NCBI RefSeq assembly: GCF_036227605.1
Contig: NZ_CP109487.1
Location: 1,860,001 to 1,924,000, forward strand
DNA: 64,000 nt
Direction: 5' to 3'
Source: Streptomyces sp. NBC_01439
GTDB taxonomy: Bacteria; Actinomycetota; Actinomycetes; Streptomycetales; Streptomycetaceae
Shown here: one piece after another, positions 15,876-24,764 of the stretch
How positions within the stretch are numbered: the stretch's first letter is position 1
Layout: each line of letters begins with the position of its first letter
The notes under the pieces: generated by a model
Database searches by the model: none
Told to the model about the DNA's origin: nothing
What the model saw: the letters and a program-made list of their open reading frames with translations, nothing else
Translations under genes and position numbers: made by a program

Positions 15876-15961
15876 CGGGCCGGCGCAAGGGCCAGCCGCT
15901 CGGATCGGCGCAAGGGCCAGCCGCTCGGATCGGCGCAAGGGCCAGCCGCTCGGATCGGCGC
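15876..15961. repeat. 25-bp tandem repeat between NfeD and flotillin genes
   Basis: About 3.4 copies of a 25-bp unit (core GGCGCAAGGGCCAGCCGCT) lie between the NfeD-like and flotillin genes. Copies at 15901-15925 and 15926-15950 are identical, the copy at 15876-15900 differs slightly, and the partial copy at 15951-15961 is short. There are no spacers, so it is not CRISPR. Confidence 0.95.
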
Positions 15962-15979
15962 GCGGGGCAGCGGCTGGGG

Positions 15980-16489
15980 TCAGCGCTCGACGGCGCGCAC
16001 GCCGACCGAGGTGGACGACGGCGTCGCCGTCACCCACACCTCGGCGCCGAGGGCCACCGGCCCGTCGGCGGTCGCGGCGTACTTGACCGGCTGGCCGCCC
16101 AGCCTCAGCAGGACCTCGCCGTACCCGCCCGCCGGAATGGCGGTGACCACGGTGCCGGCCGACCCGACGAGCTCTCCGTGGCGCGGGGCGGCCCCGCTGC
16201 CGTTCCGGGCGAGGGCAAGGCTCAGCCGGTACGTCGACCAGCCGGCCCCCGCACCGGCCGCAGCCCCGGCGGCGGCTGCCGCTCCCGGCCCGAGACCCGT
16301 GGTCCCGAGCACGATCGCCCCCGTGAAACCGAGCATCGAAACGAAGCCCGCGACCACCGGGAGCGACAGCCATCCGTCGAACAGTCCGTCGAGGGCACCG
16401 TCGAAGACGCCTTCGAGGACCCCGTCGAACACCAGCGAGCCGGCCAGCAGGACGACTCCCCCGATGCCGAGACCCAGAAACAAGTCCAT
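15980..16489 (-). CDS. NfeD-like membrane protein
   Basis: A 169-residue protein starting at ATG 16489 behind a strong GGAGGTGCTC ribosome site. Residues 1-100 are hydrophobic with membrane helices. They include a repetitive FDGVLEGVFDGALDGLFDG stretch and an Ala/Gly run. The C-terminal part (about 105-169) is an OB-fold-like domain, with GSAGTVVTAIPAGGYGEVLL and VWVTATPSSTSVGVRAVE, typical of soluble NfeD domains. It is adjacent to and co-directional with the flotillin gene. It probably partners the scaffold at the membrane. Confidence 0.8.
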   Translation of the reverse strand: MDLFLGLGIGGVVLLAGSLVFDGVLEGVFDGALDGLFDGWLSLPVVAGFVSMLGFTGAIVLGTTGLGPGAAAAAGAAAGAGAGWSTYRLSLALARNGSGAAPRHGELVGSAGTVVTAIPAGGYGEVLLRLGGQPVKYAATADGPVALGAEVWVTATPSSTSVGVRAVER

Positions 16490-16622
16490 GAGCACCTCCC
16501 CCGCTCGGCCGGCATTTCCGCCGGACAACCGCATCGTGCCAGCGCGCGGAGGTGCCGCACATTGCCTGCCTTCGGCAATCTTTACGACTCTTTGACGCCG
16601 CGGTCCGGCAGGGTGCCCCCGG

Positions 16623-17663
16623 TCACGCCGTGGCGTCGGGCCAGCCCAGCAGCCGCGATCCGATCACCGCGGTCTGGAGCGTGTACCGGTCCGCAGGGTC
16701 CGCACCGGTGAGGGCGTGGAGGCGCCCCAGCCGGTACGTCAGGGCGCGCACGCTCAGCGAGAGGCGGCGGGCGGTCTCCGTGGCCACGCAGCCGCTGTCG
16801 AAGTAGGCGGTGAGGGTGTCCAGCAGGGGCTGGGGGCCGCCGCGCGCCTGGCGGAGCGGACCCAGGACGCTCTCCACGAGGTCGACCATGACTTGCCGGT
16901 CGCGGCTGAGCACCGGGTAGACCAACAGGTCGGACGCGTGCAGCAGCGGCCCCTCCAGCCCCATCCGCTCAGCGATGTCAAGGGCGTTGAGGGCCTCTTC
17001 GTAGGAGTGGACGACCCCGCCCGGGCCCGGGTGGGAGCGGCCGACGGCGACCCGCCCGCCGTCCGTCGCCGCGTGCGCCTGCTTGGCGAAGTAGGCCAGG
17101 ACATCGGGCTGATCGCCGGGGGCCACACAGATGAGGCTGCCGTCCTTGGTGGCCAGCAGGATCTGCCGGTTCCCGAACCGGCCGAGGACCGCCTCCTCGA
17201 TGCGGCGCGCCACGGGGTAGCCGTCGCCGTACGGCTCGGGTCCGGCGGCCACGGCCACCGCGTGGGCCTGCGACAGGCGCAGCCCGAACCGTTCGGCCCG
17301 CTCGGCCAACATGCCCAGTCCGCTGCGCCCGTACAGCAGGTCGTCGATGAACTCGCGGCGGGCCGCCTCCTCCTGACGGACCGCCTGGCGTTGGGAGCGC
17401 TCGTACCCCTCGACGAACGCGTCCACCGCCTGCTCGACCGCGGCGAGCAGGAGCGCCGGTGACCGGGTCGGGACGTTCTGGGCGGCGGCCAGATGGTCCC
17501 GTATGAGCCCGCGCAGCGGCAGACCGTCCTCCGCCGCCCGCTGTCCTTCGCCGCGGCGGGAGTCGAGCTCGGCGCGGGTGAGGCGACGCCCCGTGGCACT
17601 TGCGTCCCGCAGCATGTCGGCATAGCCGCCGAGGCGGTCCTGCGGTGCTTCCCGATCCGCCAC
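16623..17663 (-). CDS. PucR/CdaR-family transcriptional regulator
   Basis: A 346-residue regulator with start GTG 17663, preceded by GGGGGAG at good spacing. The C-terminus carries the PucR-type helix-turn-helix: LLDTLTAYFDSGCVATETARRLSLSVRALTYRLGRLHALTG, with dispersed Leu and Arg positions typical of the family. A central GGDEF-like sensory region precedes it (about 120-250). Such proteins often activate purine, sugar-acid or amino-acid metabolism genes. No effector or target is evident here; the neighbours on both sides are unrelated. Confidence 0.85.
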   Translation of the reverse strand: MADREAPQDRLGGYADMLRDASATGRRLTRAELDSRRGEGQRAAEDGLPLRGLIRDHLAAAQNVPTRSPALLLAAVEQAVDAFVEGYERSQRQAVRQEEAARREFIDDLLYGRSGLGMLAERAERFGLRLSQAHAVAVAAGPEPYGDGYPVARRIEEAVLGRFGNRQILLATKDGSLICVAPGDQPDVLAYFAKQAHAATDGGRVAVGRSHPGPGGVVHSYEEALNALDIAERMGLEGPLLHASDLLVYPVLSRDRQVMVDLVESVLGPLRQARGGPQPLLDTLTAYFDSGCVATETARRLSLSVRALTYRLGRLHALTGADPADRYTLQTAVIGSRLLGWPDATA

Positions 17664-17786
17664 CCTGCTCCCCCGATCCCGGCACGCGCCTTCGCCCGCC
17701 CTCGACTCGGAACCAGGGTGACACGCGTACGGGGGCGCGCCCGCACCAGGACCTGGAGACATGTCGGTGCGGCAGCCGGTCCGCGC

Positions 17787-18467
17787 TCAGTCGGCGGCAC
17801 GGGGGACGGCTCGTGCGAGCAACCCGTCGACGAACGTGCGCAGCACCTCGGGGTAGATGTCCCGCGCGGCCAGCTCGGCCCACCGGACGCCGATGGCGGC
17901 CAGGTGGGGCAGCCGGGTCGGGTCCAGGTCGTCGCGGTAGGCGAAGGGTTGCCCTTCGTCCCGTCGACGGCCGGAGTGCGCGCGGACGAGGACCTCGCCG
18001 ACGGTGTAGTACCAGATGCCGCGGAAGACGTCGACGCTCTGCTCGGGCGTGCATCCGTGGTCGGCGGCGCCGGCCACGATGGCTTCGACCATCCACATCG
18101 CGGATTCGTCGAGGAGGCCGACGAAGCCGTCGGCCGAGAGGACCTCCGCGGCCCACGGCCAGGCCGCGAGGGCGTCGTGCATCGCTGTGGTGGCCGTGAC
18201 GATGCGCTCCCTCGGGTCATCGGGCAGCGGGGGGCGTCCCATCTGCTCGATGTGTTGGTTGAGCAGGAGGAGCAGCAGGTCTTCCTTGTTCCGGATGTGG
18301 TGGTACAAGGTCGTCGGCCCGATGCCGAGCTCGGCGGCGAGACGGCGGACCGTCAGCTTCTCCCAGCCGCCCTGGTCGATGAGCCGTCGGGCGGCCACCA
18401 GGATCTGCGCACGGGAGGTCAGGGGCGGCCGGCCGGTGCGGCCGTGCGGCGCGGGCGCTCGGGACAT
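17787..18467 (-). CDS. TetR-family repressor, divergent from MFS-ABC operon
   Basis: A 226-residue TetR regulator, starting at ATG 18467 (MSRAPAPHGRTGRPPLT). The DNA-binding domain spans about 18-62: ILVAARRLIDQGGWEKLTVRRLAAELGIGPTTLYHHIRNKEDLLLLL. The C-terminal domain has the TetR_C character of drug-responsive members, with WPWAAEVLSADGFVGLLDESAMWMVEAI. It is divergent from the transporter operon at 18620, and a perfect 20-nt palindrome lies between them. It is therefore the probable repressor of the transporter. Confidence 0.9.
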   Translation of the reverse strand: MSRAPAPHGRTGRPPLTSRAQILVAARRLIDQGGWEKLTVRRLAAELGIGPTTLYHHIRNKEDLLLLLLNQHIEQMGRPPLPDDPRERIVTATTAMHDALAAWPWAAEVLSADGFVGLLDESAMWMVEAIVAGAADHGCTPEQSVDVFRGIWYYTVGEVLVRAHSGRRRDEGQPFAYRDDLDPTRLPHLAAIGVRWAELAARDIYPEVLRTFVDGLLARAVPRAAD

Positions 18468-18555
18468 CTTCCCATCATGCCGCCCCGCCGTCCTCCGCGG
18501 TGAAACGGGTGCAGGTGCAGCCCTTCGCGTTTCACCACGGCCTGCCCGATGATAC

Positions 18556-18575
18556 TTTCGGAACATGTTCCGAAA
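18556..18575. promoter_or_regulatory. Perfect 20-nt palindromic operator
   Basis: TTTCGGAACATGTTCCGAAA is a perfect inverted repeat in the divergent region between the TetR gene and the MFS-ABC gene, about 45 bp upstream of the transporter start. It is the expected binding site of that TetR. Confidence 0.8.
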
Positions 18576-18619
18576 CTCATTAGGCAGCGCAACAGACGGC
18601 GTCGGGATGGGAGTTCGTG

Positions 18620-21600
18620 ATGACGAATAGTTCGGGTGTCCGGCCGGGGCTCGCGCTCGCCGCGGTAGCGCTCGTGCAGTTCATGGTGTCGCTGGACCTG
18701 TCGGTGGTGAACGTCGGACTCCCCCAGATCGCTGCCGGCCTCGGCTTCAGTGCGGTGGGCCTGACCTGGGTGATCCATGCCTACGCCCTCGCCTTCGGCG
18801 GGTTGCTGCTGCTGGGCGGCAAGGCCGCCGACCGGTACGGCCGCAAGCGGATCCTGCTGCTCGGGCTCGGACTGTTCGGGCTCTCCTCCCTCCTCGGCGG
18901 CCTCGCCCAGGAGCCCGGCCACCTCGTCGCCGCCCGAGCGGCACAGGGCGTGGGGGCCGCCGCGCTCGCTCCGGCCGCACTGGCACTGCTGACCGCGACG
19001 TTCCCCACGGGCAGGGCCCGTATCAAGGCCTTCGGGGTGTGGAGTGCGGCGAACGCGGCCGGCGGCGCCCTCGGCGTCATGATCGGCGGCGTGCTCGTCG
19101 AGTACGCCACCTGGCGATGGGTCATGTTCGTGAACGTGCCGATGGCGGTGTGCGCGCTGGCCCTGGCCTGGCGCGGCGTCGCCGGGGGGCCGCCGACCGC
19201 TCGTGGTGGCCGCCCGGACGTGCTCGGTGCCGCCCTGGTCACGGCGGGCATGACCCTGCTCGTGTTCGGCGTCGTCCGCACCGATCGGTACGCCTGGACC
19301 TCGCCGGTCACCCTGACGACCCTGGCGGTGGCCGCCGCACTGCTGGCCGCGTTCATCCGTGTCGAGCTGACCACCACCCGTGAACCGCTGATCCGACTCG
19401 GGCTGTTCGCCAACCGCTCGGTCGCGGGCGCGAACGCCTACACGCTCCTGATCGGCGCGGCCATGACATCCGGCTTCTACTTCGTGTCCCTCTACCTCCA
19501 ACAAGTCCTCGGAACCGGGCCGGCGCGGACCGGGATGATGTTCCTTCCGTTCGCCCTCTCACTGGTCGCCGGCTCCGTGCTCGCGGTCAAGCTCGGCTAC
19601 CGCCTCGCACCCCGCACGCTCCTGGTCACCGGCGGTCTCCTGGCAGCCGCCGGGCTCGCCCGGTTCGGCCTGATCAGCCCCGACGGCGGCTTCACCACCG
19701 ACGTCCTCGGGCCCTCGCTCCTCGCCGGCGCCGGCTTCGGGCTCTGCCTCGGTCCGGTCGTCTCCCTCGCCACCGCCGGCGTCGCGCCCCACGAGAGCGG
19801 CGCCGCCGCTGGCCTGCTCAACAGCTCGCGCCAGATCGGCGCCTCGCTCGGCCTCGCCGCCCTCGGCGCCGCGGCGCATCACCGCACCGGCGGGACGGCC
19901 ACGCCCGGGACGCTCAACGACGGATACGCCCTCGGGCTGACCCTCGGCGCCGCGCTCGTGATCGCCGCGGTCCTCGTGGCCCTCGCCGTCCTGCGCAGAA
20001 CCGGTCCACCGTCACGGGCCCGGCGGACCGGGGTGGACGGCGCGGCGGGAGCGGACGTGGCAGGACTGCTGCGCCCCTTCTACACGAGCTTCGCCGCCGT
20101 GGTGGCCCTGCAGGTCGTCGGAGCATTGGCGGGTCTGATGCCGCTGCTGGCGGTCGCCGAACTGGGGCGCACCCTGCTGGCGCCCGGCCCGATCGATCAC
20201 GGTCATGTCCGGATCGTCGTGATCGCGGGTGCGGTCGGCCTGTTCCTCCGACTGCTGTTCACGGCCGCCTCCTCGGGAATCGGGCACGTCGTCGACGGCC
20301 GGGTGCAACTGGCGTTCCGTCGGCAACTGGCCGCGCAGCTGGGGCGCGTACCGATCGGATGGTTCTCCCGGCGCCGGACCGGCGAGTTGGCGAAGGTGGT
20401 GGGGGAGGACGTCAGCGCCGTGCACCCTTTCATCGCGCACACCCCCGGCGAACTCGTCGCCGCCTTCGTGGTGCCGCTGGCGTCGCTGGTCTACTTGTTC
20501 ACCGTCGACTGGCGGCTGACCCTCATCACGCTGATCCCGGTCGCGCTGGCAGTGGTGCTGGTCCCCCTGATGATGACGCCGACCCGGCTGCGCGAACAGG
20601 AGGACTTCGACGCGGCCATGGGACGGATTTCGAGTTCCGTCGTCGAGTTCGTCCAGGGCATCTCGGTGGTCAAGGCGTTCGGCGGATCCGGGCGCGCCCA
20701 CCGCAGGTTCCGCACGGCGGTGGACGATTTCTTCGGCAGCTTCCTGCGGATGGTGCGCTCTCTCGCCGGGATCGCCGCCGGGATGCAAGTGGCCCTGTCG
20801 CCGCCGTTCGTGCTGTTGGCCGTCCTGATCGGCGGTACGGCCCTGATCACCACCAGTGGCATGGCTCCGGCCGACCTGCTGCCCTTCCTGCTGCTCGGAC
20901 TGGGCCTGACCGCTCCCGTGGCGGCCCTCGGCCACGGGTTCGACGACGTGCAGGCCGCCCGGCGCGCGGTCGGCCGGATCCGGGAGGTGCTCACGGTGCG
21001 GTCGCTGCCGGAGCCCGCGCACCCGGTCGCACCGCAGGGTCACCGGCTGGAACTGCGTGGCGTCCGATTCGGCTACGAAGCCGATCACGAGGTCCTGCGC
21101 GGGGTCGACCTGGTGCTCGAACCGGGGACGACCACCGCACTGGTCGGGCCGTCGGGCAGCGGGAAGTCGACGCTGGTCCAGCTGTTGCCGCGGTTCTTCG
21201 ACCCGACCCACGGTTCGATCACCCTGGGCGGTGTCGACCTGCGTCAGCTCGACAGCGGGGAGCTCTACCGGAAGGTCTCCTTCGTCTTCCAGGACGTCCG
21301 GCTGCTGCGCTCGTCGGTCGCGGACAACATCGCACTGGCGGTACCGCACGCCGACCTCGACGACGTGGTGCGCGCCGCCCGGCTGGCGAACGTGCACGAT
21401 CGGATCCTGGAACTGCCCCGCGGATACGCATCGGTGATCGGCGAAGACGCAGGGCTGTCGGGTGGTGAGGCACAGCGGATCGCGCTCGCGCGCGCCCTGC
21501 TCGCCGACACGCCGGTTCTCGTGCTCGACGAGGCGACCGCCTTCGCGGACCCGCAGACCGAACGGGCGGTGCGCCGGGCCCTCGCAGCGCGGGATGGCGA

Positions 21601-21817
21601 CCGGACGATCCTGGTCGTCGCCCATCGCCCGGAGACGATCGCCGACGCCGACGCCGTCGTGATGCTGGACGACGGGGCAGTCGTCGAACGCGGTGCGCCG
21701 GCCGAACTGCTGTCACTTGACGGCAGGTTCGCCGCGTTCTGGCAAGCCCGACGGTCGGCGATCGCCGACCGGACCGAAGCCCACAGTGGCGTACCGCAAG
21801 GAGGCGATCCCCGATGA
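18620..21817 (+). CDS. MFS permease fused to ABC exporter half-transporter
   Basis: One frame of 1065 residues joins two transporters. Residues 1-465 are a DHA2-like major facilitator with about 14 helices (QFMVSLDLSVVNVGLPQI, GGKAADRYGRKRILLLG). After a short Arg/Pro-rich linker, residues about 485-800 form an ABC membrane domain and about 815-1045 a nucleotide-binding domain. That domain has Walker A GPSGSGKST, Q-loop FVFQDVRLL, signature LSGGEAQRIALARALL, Walker B VLVLDEATAF and the His switch VVAHR. It has the look of YbtP/IrtA-type exporters, with YbtX-like MFS as neighbour. An internal GTG near 20055, preceded by GGGAG, could start a free ABC protein. The ATG at 18620 follows a GTG at 18617. 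The 3' end overlaps the next ABC gene by 4 bp. Substrate unknown; siderophore or lipophilic drug likely. Confidence 0.88.
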   Translation: MTNSSGVRPGLALAAVALVQFMVSLDLSVVNVGLPQIAAGLGFSAVGLTWVIHAYALAFGGLLLLGGKAADRYGRKRILLLGLGLFGLSSLLGGLAQEPGHLVAARAAQGVGAAALAPAALALLTATFPTGRARIKAFGVWSAANAAGGALGVMIGGVLVEYATWRWVMFVNVPMAVCALALAWRGVAGGPPTARGGRPDVLGAALVTAGMTLLVFGVVRTDRYAWTSPVTLTTLAVAAALLAAFIRVELTTTREPLIRLGLFANRSVAGANAYTLLIGAAMTSGFYFVSLYLQQVLGTGPARTGMMFLPFALSLVAGSVLAVKLGYRLAPRTLLVTGGLLAAAGLARFGLISPDGGFTTDVLGPSLLAGAGFGLCLGPVVSLATAGVAPHESGAAAGLLNSSRQIGASLGLAALGAAAHHRTGGTATPGTLNDGYALGLTLGAALVIAAVLVALAVLRRTGPPSRARRTGVDGAAGADVAGLLRPFYTSFAAVVALQVVGALAGLMPLLAVAELGRTLLAPGPIDHGHVRIVVIAGAVGLFLRLLFTAASSGIGHVVDGRVQLAFRRQLAAQLGRVPIGWFSRRRTGELAKVVGEDVSAVHPFIAHTPGELVAAFVVPLASLVYLFTVDWRLTLITLIPVALAVVLVPLMMTPTRLREQEDFDAAMGRISSSVVEFVQGISVVKAFGGSGRAHRRFRTAVDDFFGSFLRMVRSLAGIAAGMQVALSPPFVLLAVLIGGTALITTSGMAPADLLPFLLLGLGLTAPVAALGHGFDDVQAARRAVGRIREVLTVRSLPEPAHPVAPQGHRLELRGVRFGYEADHEVLRGVDLVLEPGTTTALVGPSGSGKSTLVQLLPRFFDPTHGSITLGGVDLRQLDSGELYRKVSFVFQDVRLLRSSVADNIALAVPHADLDDVVRAARLANVHDRILELPRGYASVIGEDAGLSGGEAQRIALARALLADTPVLVLDEATAFADPQTERAVRRALAARDGDRTILVVAHRPETIADADAVVMLDDGAVVERGAPAELLSLDGRFAAFWQARRSAIADRTEAHSGVPQGGDPR

Positions 21818-23529
21818 TCCGCACGCTGCTGCGCGTGCTGGGGCAGGAGTACGCCCGGCCGGTGCGTCGCACCGTGGCCCTGATGACGGTGACCGCCGTG
21901 GTCGAGGGTGTGTCCTACGCACTGCTGGTTCCCGTGCTGCGGGCGCTGTTCGGGGGCACGCCCGAAGACGCCTGGCCCTGGCTGATCGCGTTCGGGGCCG
22001 CGGTCGCGGTCTACGCGGGCTTGCGCTACGTCAGCGACCGGTCCGGCTTCCTTGCCGGGAGCACGCTGTTGCGCGGCACGTACCACCGTCTCGGCGACCA
22101 TCTGGCCCGGCTGCCGATCGGCTGGTACGACGCGGGCCGCATCGGGGAGGTGTCCGTCCTGGCCGGCCGCGGCGTCCTGCAGGCGATGAGCGTGATCGCG
22201 CATCTACTGGCACCGTTCATCTCCGCCTGTGTGACCCCGCTGGTCATTCTGGTGGTGATGCTGGCCTTCAACTGGCAGCTGGGACTCGCGGCGTTGGCCG
22301 CCGTACCGATCGTAGCGGCGATCCAGGTCCGGACCGGACGCTCGATGGCCGCCACGGACGCCGAGCGCCACGCGCGCGACCACGAAGCCACCGGGCGGGT
22401 CGTCGAGTACCTCCAGGCCCAGCCGGTGTTGCGCGCGGGCGGCCGGACCGCGGAACGCTTCCGGTTGCTCGACGACTCGTTGCGGGAGGTCCAACGCGCC
22501 TCCCGACGAACGGTGCTGGCGGCGCTGCCCGGCGTGGTCGGTCTGGCACTCGCGGTGCAGACGGTTTTCACCGTCGTGCTGGCGCTGGGCGCCCACCTCG
22601 CGCTCGGTGGGAGCACCGGTGCGGCGGAGGTCTTGGCGATCCTGTTCCTGGCCGCCCGCTGCGCTGACCCGCTGCTGTCACTGTCGGACATCGGCGGTCG
22701 GCTCCGCGGCGCACGGTACGAACTGGCGCGGCTCGAGGAGGTATTGCACACCGAGCCGCTACCGGAACCGGCCGAACCGCTCCAGCCGGAGCGCCACGAC
22801 CTGGAGTTCGAATCCGTCACCTTCCGGCACGGCGACCGCACCGTGATCGCCGACACCTCGTTGTCCGTGCCGGAGGGACAGCGGCTCGCCGTCGTCGGAC
22901 CGTCGGGCGCGGGCAAGAGCACGTTGCTGCACCTGCTCGCGCGGTTCTACGACGTGGACGCCGGCGCAGTGCGCGTGGGAGGTGTGGACGTGCGCGCGAT
23001 CGACACGGAGGTGCTGATGGCGCAGTTCGCCATCGTCTTCCAGGACGTCCACCTCTTCGACGGCACGATCGAGGAGAACGTACGCCTCGGCCGCCCGGAC
23101 GCCGACGAAGCCGAGGTGCGGGCGGCAGCCGGCGCGGCACGGCTGGACGAGGTGATCGAGCGGCTGCCCGGCGGCTGGGCGACGCATGTCGGCGAGGGCG
23201 GCACAAGGCTGTCGGGCGGCGAACGCCAGCGCGTCTCGATCGCGCGGGCGCTGCTGAAGGACGCGCCCGTCGTGCTGCTGGACGAGGTGACCTCGGCGCT
23301 CGACCCGGTGAACGAGGCAGCCGTCCACGAGGGCATCGAACGCCTCATGGCCGGCCGAACGGTGGTGATGGTCGCGCACCGGATGCGGACCGTCCGACGC
23401 GCCGACCGCGTCATCTTCGTGGCCGGCGGCCGGATCGTGGAGGAGGGCAGCCATGACGCGCTGCTGCGCCGTGGCGGCCGCTACGCCGCCTTCTGGAAAG
23501 CCTCCCTCGCACCGGCGGCGAGCGAATGA
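21814..23529 (+). CDS. ABC exporter half-transporter (YbtQ/IrtB-like)
   Basis: A 571-residue fused membrane-plus-ATPase half-transporter. Six membrane helices occupy about 1-310. The nucleotide-binding domain (about 325-560) has Walker A GPSGAGKSTLL, Q-loop FVFQDVHLFDG (read as IVFQDVHLFDG), signature LSGGERQRVSIARALL, Walker B VVLLDEVTSALD and MVAHR. Its ATG overlaps the stop of the upstream fusion gene (ATGA), so the two are translationally coupled. They should form a heterodimeric transporter. The pairing resembles the YbtP/YbtQ and IrtA/IrtB systems, which have exporter folds but import ferric siderophores. The direction here cannot be decided. Confidence 0.92.
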   Translation: MIRTLLRVLGQEYARPVRRTVALMTVTAVVEGVSYALLVPVLRALFGGTPEDAWPWLIAFGAAVAVYAGLRYVSDRSGFLAGSTLLRGTYHRLGDHLARLPIGWYDAGRIGEVSVLAGRGVLQAMSVIAHLLAPFISACVTPLVILVVMLAFNWQLGLAALAAVPIVAAIQVRTGRSMAATDAERHARDHEATGRVVEYLQAQPVLRAGGRTAERFRLLDDSLREVQRASRRTVLAALPGVVGLALAVQTVFTVVLALGAHLALGGSTGAAEVLAILFLAARCADPLLSLSDIGGRLRGARYELARLEEVLHTEPLPEPAEPLQPERHDLEFESVTFRHGDRTVIADTSLSVPEGQRLAVVGPSGAGKSTLLHLLARFYDVDAGAVRVGGVDVRAIDTEVLMAQFAIVFQDVHLFDGTIEENVRLGRPDADEAEVRAAAGAARLDEVIERLPGGWATHVGEGGTRLSGGERQRVSIARALLKDAPVVLLDEVTSALDPVNEAAVHEGIERLMAGRTVVMVAHRMRTVRRADRVIFVAGGRIVEEGSHDALLRRGGRYAAFWKASLAPAASE

Positions 23530-23793
23530 CCCGTCATGAGGTCCGGCCCGTCGGCCTGTAGCGACATCTCCCGGCCCCGAGCTGCGCCTGCGCTTGCCCC
23601 CCGCCGAAGGGCTGAACCTCTCGCCGAACTCCCCTGGTACTCCTTCACCGGCGGGGGTGATCCCGGACCGTGCCCGGACGGACCGTGCCCGGACCCCTCC
23701 TGGCGCCAGGAGCTCAACGCCTGCGGGTGGCGCGGCGCCCCGCTCACGGGGTGAGGGCCCGTTCGGGTTCGGGAGGTGGCAGTATGCCCGTTC

Positions 23794-24570
23794 ATGGCAA
23801 CGAGGGATGACAGCGATGAGGCGTACGTCGTTGGGTTGTGCGAGCGGATCCTCGGGGAGAACGCCCTGACGCAGCACAGGTTCGACTGGCTGCTCGGAGA
23901 TCCCGGATCGGGCGGCCGACGCGTCCAACTACCAGTCGACGCCTACTGGCCGGGGCATCGGCTGGTGGTCGAGTACCGCGAACTGCAGCACGACCGGCCG
24001 ATGCCCCACTTCGACAAACCGGACCGCCTCACCGTCAGCGGTGTCCACCGCGGCGAACAGCGCGCCCTGTACGACGCCCGGCGCGAGGAGCAGATCCCCG
24101 CGCACGGGCTGCGCCTGGTCCTCGTCCGCCCCGCCGACCTGGATGCGGACGGCCGCGGACGACTGCGCCGCAACGAAGCGGCCGACCTGGCGGCGCTGAA
24201 GGAGATCCTGGCCCGTGCCAGTGACGAGGACCGGGTCACCGGTACCTTCCGCACCTGGCTACTGGCCGAGGGCTGGACACCCGTCGATCCCACCGACCGG
24301 TGGACCGACTTGGAAGCCGTACGCGGCCGGGATCGGCTGATCTGCGAAGCGAAGGGCCGCACCAGCGAGAAGGGCACCGACGCCGACACCGCCTACGGCC
24401 AACTGCTGCGCCGCATGACGAGCCCGGACCCGCACACGCGCTACGCCCTCGTCGTGCCGTCCTCCTCCCTCAAAGCCGCCGCACGCGTCCCGACCCACGT
24501 CCGACAGCTCCTGCGCATCGACGTGTACGAGGTGACGGACGACGACCGGGTGCTCCGGCTGACCGACTGA
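23794..24570 (+). CDS. Putative protein with two nuclease-like (PD-(D/E)XK) domains
   Basis: A 258-residue protein from ATG 23794. The first half contains RVQLPVDAYWPGHRLVVEYRELQHDRP and a following GEQRALYDARREEQIPAHGLRLVLV. That is the strand order of Vsr/DUF559-like restriction-endonuclease folds, with an acidic pair D...E but without a clear Lys. The second half contains WTDLEAVRGRDRLICEAKGR, a textbook D...ExK core, then YGQLLRR and YALVVPSS. I infer two nuclease-fold domains, the second with the better active site. It may act in defence or repair. It stands at the left side of the accessory island. Confidence 0.6.
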   Translation: MATRDDSDEAYVVGLCERILGENALTQHRFDWLLGDPGSGGRRVQLPVDAYWPGHRLVVEYRELQHDRPMPHFDKPDRLTVSGVHRGEQRALYDARREEQIPAHGLRLVLVRPADLDADGRGRLRRNEAADLAALKEILARASDEDRVTGTFRTWLLAEGWTPVDPTDRWTDLEAVRGRDRLICEAKGRTSEKGTDADTAYGQLLRRMTSPDPHTRYALVVPSSSLKAAARVPTHVRQLLRIDVYEVTDDDRVLRLTD

Positions 24571-24764
24571 TCGATGCCGGGCATCGCGTCGACTTCGGAT
24601 TCACTGCTTGCGGCGGGGAGTTGCCGTCCGCGCCGCGGAAGTCGAGATCCGCCGGGGTACTTGCGATCGCACCCCGCCCGCCCTGCCCCGATGCGAGAAT
24701 GCGGCTCTTGGCCGGAGAGTGCGTCGGCTCACAGCGGGGCACGAGCACCGACGGAGGGATTGCC

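Noticed and set aside
15876..15961. A CRISPR-like repeat
   Set aside because: Units are directly adjacent with no spacers.
20012..21625. A 537-codon minus-strand frame inside the MFS-ABC gene
   Set aside because: Gln/Arg/His-rich shadow opposite an ABC transporter with all ATPase motifs.
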